Below are positions 1 to 6,627 of a stretch of DNA of 41,078 nucleotides, in pieces. This DNA is from a virus. Positions within the stretch are counted from its first letter, which is position 1, and each line of letters opens with the position of its first letter. Under the pieces are notes generated by a model. That model was not told the DNA's origin. It was given only the letters and a program-made list of their open reading frames with translations, and did no database searches. The translations under genes were made by a program, and so were the position numbers. The DNA lies in IMG/VR virus record IMGVR_UViG_3300050821_007408, positions 1-41,078 of that record. The stretch is one strand, 5' to 3'.

Positions 1-130
1 ACCTTTAGAACTTTTACTGTATAGGCTAATCTTTTATTCATTGCTTTGTCTATTTCTTTGTTATTTGTTTGGTGTTGTTCTTGATTCATTGTTTGTATGC
101 TGTTGTTATTGCAGTGTTTCTACTGTACTC
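1..130. other. AT-rich stretch, candidate origin unwinding element
   Basis: Positions 1-120 are 83/120 A or T by hand count, far above the GC-rich rest of the window. The T-rich strand carries a direct repeat of ATTCATTG (36-43 and 84-91). It lies on the same side of repA as the DnaA-box-like sites and iterons, the usual arrangement of an iteron plasmid origin. The unwinding role is inferred. From here to 811 I see no convincing gene, only origin-type elements. Confidence 0.45.
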
Positions 131-295
131 ACCTTTGCTTTGCCGGGGTCGAAGGGTAGCTGTAAGGGTGTTTTATGGAGGCCTCTGTACTCGATGTGGA
201 ACCATGCTCCAATCGCCTAGAGGTTTAGATAGAGGGAAAGGGTAGGTGTAGTAGCACAGATCGCCTGGAGTCGGTGGTGCAGAGCTGGGAAGGGG

Positions 296-312
296 TTTTC
301 CACCTTTCCACA
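296..312 (+). promoter_or_regulatory. Two tandem DnaA-box-like sites
   Basis: TTTTCCACC (296-304) and CTTTCCACA (304-312) each match the DnaA box TTATCCACA at 7 of 9 positions and touch each other. Another partial match, AGATCCACA, lies just after the last iteron near 604-613. Their position between the AT-rich stretch and the iterons fits an iteron-type origin where host DnaA helps the plasmid initiator. Individual matches are imperfect, so confidence is moderate. Confidence 0.45.
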
Positions 313-372
313 GAATTCGCGGCGCTACTACTACATGGTACTTAACTACATGCCTTAACTAAATGGATAGTT

Positions 373-593
373 GGGGGTACCGTTTCAGCGGTCGAAGGGG
401 GTACCGTTTCAGCGGTCGAAAAAAAACGCTAAACGGCGAGGCATGGCAACGAAAAGGCGAATACTGTAAAAAGAGAAATCACACAAACACCCGCTCTACT
501 CCAAGGTTTTATTGAGGGGGGGGGTACCGTTTCAGCGGTCGGAAATCGTTCGCCTTTTATGCGCTTGAGGGGGGGGGGTACCGTTTCAGCGTG
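373..593 (+). repeat. Iteron array upstream of repA (four copies)
   Basis: A 22-24 bp unit with core GGTACCGTTTCAGCG occurs four times in the same orientation. Copies 1 (373-396) and 2 (397-420) are identical 24-bp tandem repeats. Copy 3 is at 520-541. Copy 4 (574-591) loses the last bases of the unit. Copies 3 and 4 are each preceded by TTGA plus a run of nine or more G. Such same-strand repeats directly upstream of a RepA gene are the binding sites of the initiator and set copy number in iteron plasmids. The truncated copy 4, nearest the gene, could serve repA autoregulation (inference). Confidence 0.85.
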
Positions 594-811
594 GAAAACT
601 TTCTAGATCCACATCGCCCGGTGGAAAAAATATTTTAGGTATAGAAAAAGCGAAAACCCGAACATGCAAAAAAATGCGAATCCTCGCTCCGCTCACCGAC
701 ATCGCCAGAGTCGCCCACCCGACACACCCGTCAAATTCCCTTCGCCATCTCTGCGCTTTGTCAGGTTCCGACCCCAAAAAATATGTAGACAAATTTGGGA
801 AAGGATGTAAG

Positions 812-1849
812 GTGGCTTGTCATAAGGACTTAACACAACGCCGCATGACTGACCTCCCCACTCCCCTAGCAGAGATCGCCGATTCAACGGGCCTAAAAGA
901 AGAAGTTAGGACCGCCGCAGCCGCCAAAGATGCATCTAAAGCGGCGCTCAAACTCATCCAGGGGACCGAGGAAATTAAGGGCGATCCGCTTGGCGAAACA
1001 GCCTTCCTCGCGCGCTTTCTGGTGCAATGTACGCTGCCCCACAAAGACCCCGGCAAGGTGCCAGTGTGGAAGCGCAGGAATGGCGCATACACGCTCATCA
1101 TCCAGCCCGGTTGGGATGACCGCAACGATTGCCCACTCGGTTACCCCTATGGCATCCTGCCCCGCCTGATTCTGATCTGGATGGTCACAGAGGCGAAGCG
1201 TACAGGTGTGCGTAGGCTTCATCTCGGAGGTCGCCTGGCTGACTTCTCGCACGAGCTGGGACTGGACACGACGAAGGGCGGCAAGCGCAGCGACACGGCC
1301 AGAGTCAAAGAGCAATTCGCGCGCCTAATCGGGTCGCACATCAGCTATCGCAGGCGGTACCAAAGCACCGCTTGGGACGGTGACACACTGCAACATGGGG
1401 AGCTGGAATTTACCCGGCAGCAGCCCATCGTCGAAGAGAGCCAGATCGGTTGGTGGGTACCTGGCAAACGCGCCCTATTCGAGAGCTACATCGATCTCAG
1501 CCACGATTTTTTTGCAGCCATCATGGAGAGCGCGATTCCGTTCGATCTTCGAGCAATCAGGGTGTTGAGAAAGTCGCCGCTGGCGCTGGATTTATACCTC
1601 TTCTGCAACTACATCGGCGCGAACCTTACACAGCGCGGGAAGACGAAACACTTGCTCACCTGGCGAATGCTCGGCCAGCAGCTGGGATGTGACTACGCAG
1701 ACCAGAACAACCTCAAGAAAAAAATCAAAACCGCGATGCGTAAAGTGAAACTCGCACACCCAGGACTCAAGGTAGGCTACCCCGCAGCCGGCGGCCTCGC
1801 CATCTACGTCAGCGCCCCGGCGATCGCGCCGCGCACGGTGAGAGCCTAA
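812..1849 (+). CDS. repA: Plasmid replication initiator, RepA_C family
   Basis: The protein matches the plasmid-encoded RepA family (RepA_C): the central stretch around nt 1060-1330 contains YPYGILPRLILIWMVTEA, then LHLGGRLADFSHELG and a KGGKRSDTARVKEQFARL segment, the winged-helix DNA-binding signature of that family. It should bind the iterons at 373-593 and open the origin with host DnaA. The frame is open from 674, but the first ATG there has no ribosome site. GTG at 812 has AAAGGA six bases upstream and is chosen; ATG at 845 is the main alternative. It is followed without a gap by a 44-aa membrane protein and a terminator. A replication initiator of plasmid type inside a genome full of virion genes is the main sign of a phage-plasmid. 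Confidence 0.85.
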   Translation: MACHKDLTQRRMTDLPTPLAEIADSTGLKEEVRTAAAAKDASKAALKLIQGTEEIKGDPLGETAFLARFLVQCTLPHKDPGKVPVWKRRNGAYTLIIQPGWDDRNDCPLGYPYGILPRLILIWMVTEAKRTGVRRLHLGGRLADFSHELGLDTTKGGKRSDTARVKEQFARLIGSHISYRRRYQSTAWDGDTLQHGELEFTRQQPIVEESQIGWWVPGKRALFESYIDLSHDFFAAIMESAIPFDLRAIRVLRKSPLALDLYLFCNYIGANLTQRGKTKHLLTWRMLGQQLGCDYADQNNLKKKIKTAMRKVKLAHPGLKVGYPAAGGLAIYVSAPAIAPRTVRA

Positions 1850-1983
1850 TGCGTTACTTCTTAGCTGGAGGGCTGTACTGCATCGGCGTGCTGATACTCG
1901 TCGATCTCGTGCGTACCCTCAACCGGATCAGGAACGAACGGCGCGCCGCCGCGAAACAACACGTTCCGTACAAGCTCTCCTAA
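1849..1983 (+). CDS. 44-aa single-span membrane protein
   Basis: Start and repA stop share one base (TAATG), so translation is probably coupled to repA. The 44-residue product has a short basic start (MRYF), one hydrophobic segment of about 17 residues (LAGGLYCIGVLILVDLV), and a basic C-terminal tail rich in Arg, predicted cytosolic. No family is recognised. Being between repA and the terminator it is probably made with RepA, so it could link the replicon to the membrane or be a small toxin or lysis-type peptide; nothing in the sequence decides this. Composition matches its neighbours. Confidence 0.6.
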   Translation: MRYFLAGGLYCIGVLILVDLVRTLNRIRNERRAAAKQHVPYKLS

Positions 1984-2005
1984 CCAGAGAGAACCAAGGC
2001 AGATT

Positions 2006-2032
2006 GGCCTCCGGAGACGGAGGCCTTTTTTT
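2006..2032 (+). terminator. Rho-independent terminator of the repA unit
   Basis: GGCCTCCG (2006-2013), loop GAGA, CGGAGGCC (2018-2025), then seven T. It is a perfect 8-bp GC-rich stem with a T-run on the plus strand. It lies 22 bases after the 44-aa gene and its T-run overlaps the stop codon of the convergent RHH gene, insulating the two units. Confidence 0.92.
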
Positions 2033-2357
2033 AGGATTTGCGCAGCAGCCCCAGACAGCTCGCCACGGCGTCGCGAATGAATTCTGCAGGGATGATGCCG
2101 CGCTCACCCCGCAGGCGCTCCAGCTCGGCAATCTGCCCCGCTGGGAGCCGGATGGGATACGGCACCATCCGCTCACGCTTGCCACCTGGCCGCAGGGACG
2201 CGAACCCGTTCAACAGGTCCGATCCATCTGGCGACGGAGGGGCAGATTGCGCCTCGCTGGGAGCCTCTACAGCGTCTCGGCGGTCCCGGATGGAGGTAAG
2301 GGGTACTCGGATGTCTTCGAGAGCGTGTGAGGCGAGGGGAGCGCGTTGCTGAGCCAT
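2031..2357 (-). CDS. Ribbon-helix-helix partition partner of ParA (ParB-type centromere-binding candidate)
   Basis: The 108-residue product has a Pro/Ser-rich flexible N-terminal half and a C-terminal RHH-like domain: a short strand (MVPYPIRLP) followed by two helices (QIAELERLRGERG and PAEFIRDAVASCL). Small RHH proteins encoded after a short ParA are the usual centromere-binding partner in type Ib partition systems, and the disordered N-terminus often stimulates the ParA ATPase. The start is set by AAGGAG seven bases upstream of ATG at 2357. It overlaps the end of parA by 91 bases in another frame, so the two are co-translated. It probably binds the repeats at 3005-3099 and represses the operon. 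Confidence 0.75.
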   Translation of the reverse strand: MAQQRAPLASHALEDIRVPLTSIRDRRDAVEAPSEAQSAPPSPDGSDLLNGFASLRPGGKRERMVPYPIRLPAGQIAELERLRGERGIIPAEFIRDAVASCLGLLRKS

Positions 2358-3004
2358 GCCAAAATCTCCTTCGTGAGGTTGACGTACTCCACCGCTGCGG
2401 TGTGGCGTGGAGCGTAGTCGAAGATGGTTTCACCAGAGCCGGACACTTCTGTAACGGGTGCGCGATCGCCGATGGTGGTAGTGAGCACAACAGCGCCTTC
2501 GATCGGCGCGAACAGAATCGCCGCCTGCTCTTGAGACTGACGGCCAAGCAGCGTGTTTTTACGGGCGTTGATGAGGACCGCGACCTTGGCCTCCGGCAGC
2601 TTCTCTCGCGCGAGGACGCGGACGAAGCTGGCCGCCGCAGAGAAATCGAGCGTCGAAGGACGGAGCGGGACCAGGATGGCGTCGGCACCGTGCAGCACAG
2701 CCCGCGTGAACCTGGCCGCTTCGTCCTGATCGGCGAAGCCAGGAGGACAATCGACCAACACAAGATCCTCTTCAGCGTTCGCCAGGCCTGAGAATCGCCA
2801 CTTGAGCTGACGCGCCGGCCGCACTTCAAAGGGCAGACTTCCCTGCCCTTTCGCCAGACTCCAGACGGTTGCGCTGGCCTGCGGATCGGCATCGACGACC
2901 AGGACCGAATACTTGGCGCGGCAGAGACCGCCTGCGAGGTTCATGGTGGTTGTGGTCTTTCCGCAGCCGCCCTTTTGGTTCGCGATCGCAACGATGATAG
3001 GCAT
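2267..3004 (-). CDS. parA: ParA-family partition ATPase
   Basis: A 245-residue deviant-Walker P-loop ATPase of the ParA/Soj/MinD group. MPIIVAIANQKGGCGKTTTT is at the N-terminus with the signature KGGxGKTT, followed by VVDADPQASA and LVLVDCPPG (Walker B region). Small size without an N-terminal HTH fits type Ib plasmid partition. It moves replicon copies apart by ATP-dependent binding to the nucleoid. The frame is open upstream to 3046, but MPII at 3004 matches the family's usual N-terminus and leaves the repeats outside the gene. It heads an operon with the RHH gene, transcribed away from a TTGACC promoter near 3121. Confidence 0.92.
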   Translation of the reverse strand: MPIIVAIANQKGGCGKTTTTMNLAGGLCRAKYSVLVVDADPQASATVWSLAKGQGSLPFEVRPARQLKWRFSGLANAEEDLVLVDCPPGFADQDEAARFTRAVLHGADAILVPLRPSTLDFSAAASFVRVLAREKLPEAKVAVLINARKNTLLGRQSQEQAAILFAPIEGAVVLTTTIGDRAPVTEVSGSGETIFDYAPRHTAAVEYVNLTKEILAWLSNALPSPHTLSKTSEYPLPPSGTAETL

Positions 3005-3099
3005 GAGATTACTGTATGCCCTACGGTGGAGATTACGGTAGTGCATACAGGGGTTCTACCGTAGAGATTACGGTAAGCTCTACGGTAGAGGTTACACTG
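3005..3099. repeat. Centromere/operator-like repeats upstream of parA
   Basis: Three copies of a 20-bp unit close to CTACGGTAGAGATTACGGTA occur at 3021-3040, 3056-3075 and 3080-3099, with a partial fourth at 3005-3016. Copy 2 contains a perfect inverted repeat, TACCGTA-gagat-TACGGTA (3057-3075). They lie between the parA promoter and the parA start. Plasmid partition operons usually hold the parS site and the autoregulatory operator here, bound by the RHH partner. The role is inferred from position and symmetry. Confidence 0.75.
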
Positions 3100-3126
3100 T
3101 GTAATACAGATGCGCGCGAGGGTCAA
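3098..3126 (-). promoter_or_regulatory. Sigma70-like promoter of the parA operon
   Basis: On the minus strand TTGACC (3126-3121) is separated by exactly 17 bases from TACACA (3103-3098). Transcription would begin inside the third repeat, so protein bound to the repeats would block it, consistent with autoregulation. Confidence 0.5.
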
Positions 3127-3218
3127 AAAGGCGCATATTGGGGTTATGGAAAGGCCTTCCACTAATCCCCCGGCAGACGGCAACGCCGCAGGCTTCGCCC
3201 AGTAAAGGAGTTTCAACG

Positions 3219-3782
3219 ATGGCGCGACCGATTACCTGGCTCCCGCGAGTTCAAGAGATCCGCCGATCGGTGGCCGAATCGGTGCGATCGCACTACACGC
3301 GCCGGGAGTTGGAGGCGCTGTTTCAGATCCAGCAGGGCGCGGCGTCGAGGTTGCTGGAGATCGTACCCACCTTGGCCGTGAACGGGAGCTACCTGGCCGA
3401 GAGAGAAGGCCTGCTGGCGTTTCTGGACCGGGTTTCGGAGACCGAGGACGTAACTACCTTGATGCGCCGGCTAAGAGAGGAGAAGCGCACCCCAACTCGC
3501 CGGTCCGTGCGGAACATGGTGCGCCGCGACACGTCGCCAGTGAGCCTCGCAGGGATACCGGACACCCTGCACCTGAGTCGCGGGCATCTGGACATCAATT
3601 TTCAGACGATGGAGGAGCTGGTTAACACGTTGTACATTCTGGCGCGAATCCTAGATGACGACCTGGAGGAGTTTGCGCGCGAGTACGAGCCAGTTAAACC
3701 GAATGAGATCGACGAAGGCCGCGAAGATGTAAAACGATTGTTCGCCGAACTGGAGGAGCTGGAGGCCACGCGAAGCGCGTAA
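3219..3782 (+). CDS. Hypothetical protein with MARPITWLPR N-terminus
   Basis: A 187-residue, mostly helical and charged protein. AAAGGAG eight bases upstream fixes the ATG at 3219, although the frame is open earlier. The N-terminal part (RVQEIRRSVAESVRSHYTRRELEALFQIQQGAASRLLE) looks like a helix-turn-helix resembling those that read a target and then bind DNA. The C-terminal part has a LILARILDDD-type helix and an acidic end. I recognise it as a recurring hypothetical of Acidobacteriota genomes and elements (recollection, no search done), but know no function. It is divergent from parA and could be a regulator or accessory DNA-binding protein. Confidence 0.75.
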   Translation: MARPITWLPRVQEIRRSVAESVRSHYTRRELEALFQIQQGAASRLLEIVPTLAVNGSYLAEREGLLAFLDRVSETEDVTTLMRRLREEKRTPTRRSVRNMVRRDTSPVSLAGIPDTLHLSRGHLDINFQTMEELVNTLYILARILDDDLEEFAREYEPVKPNEIDEGREDVKRLFAELEELEATRSA

Positions 3783-3815
3783 TCTGTTTAGGCGCACGAT
3801 GAAAGGAGGTTCCCG

Positions 3816-3881
3816 ATGACAGAGCTGATCGCAATCTTAGCGGCTGTGTGGGATTCGCCAATTGATATTGGCGGCGCATAG
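3816..3881 (+). CDS. 21-aa peptide ORF with perfect Shine-Dalgarno
   Basis: AAAGGAGGT ends seven bases before the ATG, the best ribosome site nearby. The 21-residue product (MTELIAILAAVWDSPIDIGG plus A) has a hydrophobic first half. The end of the ORF lies on an inverted repeat CGCCAAT-TGAT-ATTGGCG (3856-3873), so a ribosome would melt this hairpin. This arrangement suggests a leader peptide, but a small structural peptide is equally possible. No homolog is recognised. Confidence 0.4.
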   Translation: MTELIAILAAVWDSPIDIGGA

Positions 3882-3935
3882 TGTCACGATTCTGTGACGG
3901 AATACGCTCATAGGGGGGAGGGGCAAACTCCCCTC
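3856..3935. repeat. Three successive inverted repeats between small ORFs
   Basis: CGCCAAT/ATTGGCG (3856-3873, 4-base loop), GTCAC/GTGAC (3883-3898, 6-base gap) and GAGGGG/CCCCTC (3918-3935, 6-base gap) follow each other in 80 bases. None has a T-run, so they are unlikely to be intrinsic terminators. The middle one has operator-like symmetry. They sit directly before the 47-aa Cys-rich gene at 3952. Confidence 0.45.
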
Positions 3936-3951
3936 TGAGAAAGAGGACGCC

Positions 3952-4095
3952 ATGCAGATCATGCCGGTAGGGATGCCGCAGTGGATGGTAACGAGGTGGT
4001 GTTGGTCGTGTGGGAAGTTCCGGTTCCGCAAAGATGAAACGGTCTGTTCCCGCTGCGAGGCGCAGCAGGCGGATGGGCCGAAGGGCGAAGCCTGA
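3952..4095 (+). CDS. 47-aa zinc-ribbon-like protein
   Basis: The 47-residue product has CWSCG and CSRCE, two CxxC pairs about 15 residues apart, typical of a zinc ribbon. A GAGGA-type ribosome site precedes the ATG. It ends directly next to the stop of the convergent gene at 4096. Small zinc ribbons like this recur through this genome (5176, 8318, 34954, 40059). Function is unknown; nucleic-acid or protein binding is likely from the fold. Confidence 0.6.
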   Translation: MQIMPVGMPQWMVTRWCWSCGKFRFRKDETVCSRCEAQQADGPKGEA

Positions 4096-4320
4096 TTAGA
4101 TGTCGTCGGCGTCTAGAACCTCATCGACCAGGCCCAACTCTTTTTTAGCCGCCGCGATCGCAGCCCGCAGACAGAAGTTATTGCGCGACGCGATGACGTG
4201 ACGGCGCTCAGCATTTTTTTCCGTCGCCTGTTGGATAAGGTCATATTCCGCTTTTGTTGCCCGTAAACCAAGCTCTACATATGAGGGGCTTTTACCTTTC
4301 GGTCTACCCGCCTTCGCCAT
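4096..4320 (-). CDS. Small RHH-like DNA-binding protein, divergent from rusA
   Basis: The 74-residue product begins with a basic AGRPKGKSP arm, followed by ELGLRATKAEYDLIQQAT, a strand-helix pattern like RHH/Arc repressors, and an acidic tail. Two starts are possible. ATG at 4356 coincides with the predicted transcription start, leaving no leader. ATG at 4320 has AAGGA six bases upstream within a 36-base leader and is chosen; the longer form adds a Lys/Arg-rich dozen residues. It is the only minus-strand gene among plus-strand genes on this side and has a strong promoter, features of a phage repressor or other switch regulator (inference). Confidence 0.7.
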   Translation of the reverse strand: MAKAGRPKGKSPSYVELGLRATKAEYDLIQQATEKNAERRHVIASRNNFCLRAAIAAAKKELGLVDEVLDADDI

Positions 4321-4362
4321 CTTCTTCCTTCTAGTAGCTTTTTTCTTAGTCTTCATGCCTGT

Positions 4363-4393
4363 ATTATATGGGCATGAAATTGGTATGTGTCAA
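4363..4393 (-). promoter_or_regulatory. Strong sigma70-like promoter for the small RHH gene
   Basis: On the minus strand TTGACA (4393-4388) and TATAAT (4368-4363) are both perfect consensus hexamers with a 19-base spacer, slightly long. The +1 would fall at about 4356, on an in-frame ATG. It lies in the divergent gap shared with rusA. Confidence 0.65.
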
Positions 4394-4426
4394 ACCCATC
4401 ATAAAACAAAAAAGCAGGGATTCGGA

Positions 4427-4852
4427 ATGAATCGAGAGCCTGAGAAGCTAGTTGAGTTCACGGTGCCGTATCTCACGCCGCCAAGCACGAACCACTACAC
4501 CAAACCCTGCATGTACACCGGCAAAGACGGCTTCTCCCACCGTGGGAAAAAACTAACGAAAGAAGCCAAGGCCTACAAAGATGCGGTGGCGATCTTCGCG
4601 CGAGGCTGCACCGTCGCACCGATCACAGACGTGGAGCGCCGCCGCGTGCAGTACCGGGTCGAAGTCCGCGTCTATCTCGGCCACAAACAAAGACTCGATA
4701 GTGACAACTCTCTCAAGGTGGCGATCGACGCGCTCGTCTACGCCGGCGTCCTGCATTCGGACGCCTATGTCACAGAGTCGAAGGCCGTCATCGTGAAGAA
4801 TGAGCGGCACGATCCACGCACCCACTTCATTGTCGAAAGAATGGAAAATTAA
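4427..4852 (+). CDS. rusA: RusA-family Holliday junction resolvase
   Basis: The 141-residue product matches RusA. The N-terminus has the PPSTNHY motif (family P-x-x-x-N). The catalytic segment RLDSDNSLKVAIDALVYAG (about residues 89-107) has Asp91, Asp93, Lys97 and Asp101, followed by Asp112 in LHSDAYV, matching the acidic residues and lysine of E. coli RusA. It would cut four-way junctions or branched DNA before packaging. AGGGA six bases upstream sets the ATG at 4427. The next gene starts on the base after its stop. Confidence 0.9.
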   Translation: MNREPEKLVEFTVPYLTPPSTNHYTKPCMYTGKDGFSHRGKKLTKEAKAYKDAVAIFARGCTVAPITDVERRRVQYRVEVRVYLGHKQRLDSDNSLKVAIDALVYAGVLHSDAYVTESKAVIVKNERHDPRTHFIVERMEN

Positions 4853-5179
4853 ATGGCGAGAAAAACCTACGACGAAGTAAAAACCCACTGCGTCATCTGC
4901 AAAGATGAAGTTCCCAGAGAGCGTCTGATGCGTGGCGCGATCACCTGCAGCAAGGAACACGCGAAGCTGCGCCGTGCTCAGCTCACCGCCATCACCGACA
5001 AAAAAGAATGCCGCTACTGTCGCCGGCCAAGCACGCCAGAGGAGCGCGAAGCCTACAAGCGATTTCGCACGCTCGAGCGCAGGCGTCCGGACCTGCTCTA
5101 CCCTGAAGCCTTCGAGGACTGGAAGGCCAGCGGCGGCACACCTACAGCCGAGGCCTTCGCGGAGTTCAGAAAAAAATGA
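4853..5179 (+). CDS. Cys-rich hypothetical protein
   Basis: The 108-residue basic protein has HCVIC and ITC near the start (like a treble clef or zinc finger with SKEH) and CRYC around residue 53, suggesting two metal sites. The C-terminal half is charged and helical with PEAFEDWKASGG. The first codon follows the rusA stop immediately, so the genes are coupled. A role in DNA handling with RusA is plausible but unproven. Confidence 0.7.
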   Translation: MARKTYDEVKTHCVICKDEVPRERLMRGAITCSKEHAKLRRAQLTAITDKKECRYCRRPSTPEEREAYKRFRTLERRRPDLLYPEAFEDWKASGGTPTAEAFAEFRKK

Positions 5180-5331
5180 GCGAACCGATCGAACTAAAGG
5201 ACGGCTACTACAACATCGATTGCGCGAGCTGCGGTCGCATGAGAGTAGAGGCGGACGGATTCTGCGAAAAGTGCGGATTCGATAACAACGACTACATCCG
5301 ATCAAGGCAGCACTCGCAGGGCCAGTCATGA
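5176..5331 (+). CDS. 51-aa zinc-ribbon protein
   Basis: It overlaps the previous gene by ATGA. The 51-residue product has CASCG and CEKCG, two CxxC knuckles 14 residues apart, as in rubredoxin-like zinc ribbons. The stop again overlaps the next start (ATGA at 5328-5331), so three genes from 4853 to 5519 are translated as a chain. Function is unknown. Confidence 0.65.
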   Translation: MSEPIELKDGYYNIDCASCGRMRVEADGFCEKCGFDNNDYIRSRQHSQGQS

Positions 5332-5519
5332 AGCCACTCCCGCCTGACGCCGAGGCCTTCCCCCACGTCCTCACTTGGGACCGCGAGGGCCGCAAGGGAC
5401 AGCGCTGCGAGATCATCGGCGTGAGAAACACGATCGGCAATGTGCAGGTGCGCTTTGAAGATGGGTTCACGGCCATCATCAACCGCAAGGCACTGCGAAG
5501 AGCGCAATCAAAAAAATAA
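5328..5519 (+). CDS. 63-aa hypothetical protein
   Basis: The 63-residue product looks like one small beta-barrel: GQRCEIIGVR, NVQVRFEDGFTAIINRKAL. Such QVRFEDG segments occur in KOW/SH3-like barrels, but no family is assigned. It is the last gene of the rusA operon; an 80-base gap follows before the virion genes. Confidence 0.6.
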   Translation: MKPLPPDAEAFPHVLTWDREGRKGQRCEIIGVRNTIGNVQVRFEDGFTAIINRKALRRAQSKK

Positions 5520-5599
5520 TTGATTAGACGAAAAACGGAATCGGAGTAGACTTGCCGAGAATGTCGCAACAAAATGCATCATCCCAAGGAGAGTAAGCA

Positions 5600-6229
5600 A
5601 TGGCTCTGTCAGATAGACCCTATGGCCCGAATTCGGGAGCCGCCAGCGTAGCGAACCAGATCCCTCTTAACCAGCAGGCGACTCAGACCCAGACGCTGGC
5701 CGGCGTATTGCCGGTTTTGTTCACCCTGGCAGCGGTCACCGAGACCATCGCACCCAGCGCGCCGAACGCGGCCGTTCCTCTTTCGATCGCGATCCCGCCC
5801 GATACGCAGATCGAGCAGACAGTCTTCGACCTATGGGTCTCCGGCTACATCAAAACCACGGCCAGCGGCAACGTCACCATCAAGTTGTACGAAGGCAGCA
5901 GCGAGACCATTGGAAGCAACACGCTGTTGGGTTCGAGCGGAGCCATCGCCCAGGCCAGCTTGACGGAGAGCTTCTGGGTACATGCGCGCCTGATCTTTGA
6001 TTCGGTGAGTGGAATACTGGCTGGCGATATTGAGTTTTATGTCAACAAAACCAAAGTAGCTTCAGTGACCCTTTCAAATTTCCCGACTGGATTCCTCAAC
6101 CAGGGCAACCCGTCCGCGAACCCGCCAACGGTGGCGGTCCTGCCGACCTTCACACTTACCTTCACTTCGAGCGGAGCCGCTGGCGGCACGTTGACGACGG
6201 TGAACATTCAGAAGTTCAGCGTCGGATAA
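5600..6229 (+). CDS. Virion decoration or fibre-like protein
   Basis: The 209-residue product is low in charge and rich in Thr, Ser, Ala and Val, with a predicted all-beta pattern (FDLWVSGYIKTTASGNVTIK). No signal peptide is seen. AAGGAG precedes the ATG at 5600. It heads the late block ahead of terL, and its sequence style resembles the gene at 13950, so both may be paralogous capsid decoration or head-fibre proteins. No conserved domain is recognised. Confidence 0.6.
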   Translation: MALSDRPYGPNSGAASVANQIPLNQQATQTQTLAGVLPVLFTLAAVTETIAPSAPNAAVPLSIAIPPDTQIEQTVFDLWVSGYIKTTASGNVTIKLYEGSSETIGSNTLLGSSGAIAQASLTESFWVHARLIFDSVSGILAGDIEFYVNKTKVASVTLSNFPTGFLNQGNPSANPPTVAVLPTFTLTFTSSGAAGGTLTTVNIQKFSVG

Positions 6230-6278
6230 ACCTATCAAACGCGCGGGCCGTAAAGCCGGGACCCAGCACGACCAAAAG

Positions 6279-6299
6279 GGCGGGGGGATAATCCCCGCC
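6279..6299 (+). terminator. Hairpin after the first structural gene
   Basis: GGCGGGG (6279-6285), a 7-base loop, CCCCGCC (6293-6299), followed by AGCACTTTTC. It is a perfect 7-bp GC stem with a weak, delayed T-run. It could terminate part of the transcripts or stabilise the mRNA of the 5600 gene. Confidence 0.5.
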
Positions 6300-6321
6300 A
6301 GCACTTTTCAGGAGAAGGACG

Positions 6322-6627
6322 ATGGCCGAAGAGAAAAAAGACGAAAAACCGAAGAAGAAACATCTGCATGAGATCCGCAGCGAAGAGACCGAAGACGGCC
6401 ACATCATTCATCACCACACCTACAAAGCGAAAAAGGGTGACGATAAAGCCGAGCCTGAGCGCAAAAATATGGCCGTCAGCTCTTCCCCCGACGAGGCCGG
6501 AGAACACGTCGCCGACCAATTCGCGATGAATCAACCCGGACCTGGCGCGGGAGCTGCACCCGATGCGGAGGCAGCACCTGGCGGTGGAGCACCGGACGCA
6601 GCGGCAGAGCCAGCAGCAGGGATGTAA
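6322..6627 (+). CDS. Charged low-complexity protein upstream of terL
   Basis: The 101-residue product begins with a Lys/Glu-rich segment (MAEEKKDEKPKKKHLHEI) and ends in a Gly/Ala/Pro-rich disordered tail. A His cluster (HIIHHH) is near residue 33. GGAGAAGGA precedes the ATG. Its position just before the large terminase subunit is where small terminase subunits lie in many phages, but no HTH is visible, so that identity is not claimed. Confidence 0.6.
   Translation: MAEEKKDEKPKKKHLHEIRSEETEDGHIIHHHTYKAKKGDDKAEPERKNMAVSSSPDEAGEHVADQFAMNQPGPGAGAAPDAEAAPGGGAPDAAAEPAAGM

Noticed and set aside
1-89. Minus-strand frame open from ATG at 89 to the left edge; if the window is circular it continues from 41078 to a TGA near 41013, giving about 51 residues.
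   Set aside because: No ribosome site, strong composition change at the join, and this length is easily open by chance. It would matter only if circularity were shown.
373-593. Repeats as a CRISPR array.
   Set aside because: Spacings are irregular (0, about 100 and about 30 bases), two copies are in direct tandem, and there are no cas genes; iterons upstream of repA explain them.
674-811. Upstream extension of the repA frame starting at ATG 674.
   Set aside because: No ribosome site, no resemblance to RepA proteins in this stretch, and GTG 812 has AAAGGA at good spacing.
2327-2791. 154-aa plus-strand frame opposite parA.
   Set aside because: It is a shadow of the well-supported ParA gene on the other strand.
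4553-5572. 339-aa minus-strand frame opposite rusA and its neighbours.
   Set aside because: Opposite RusA and two zinc-finger genes that have ribosome sites and motifs; its own product has no recognisable domain.
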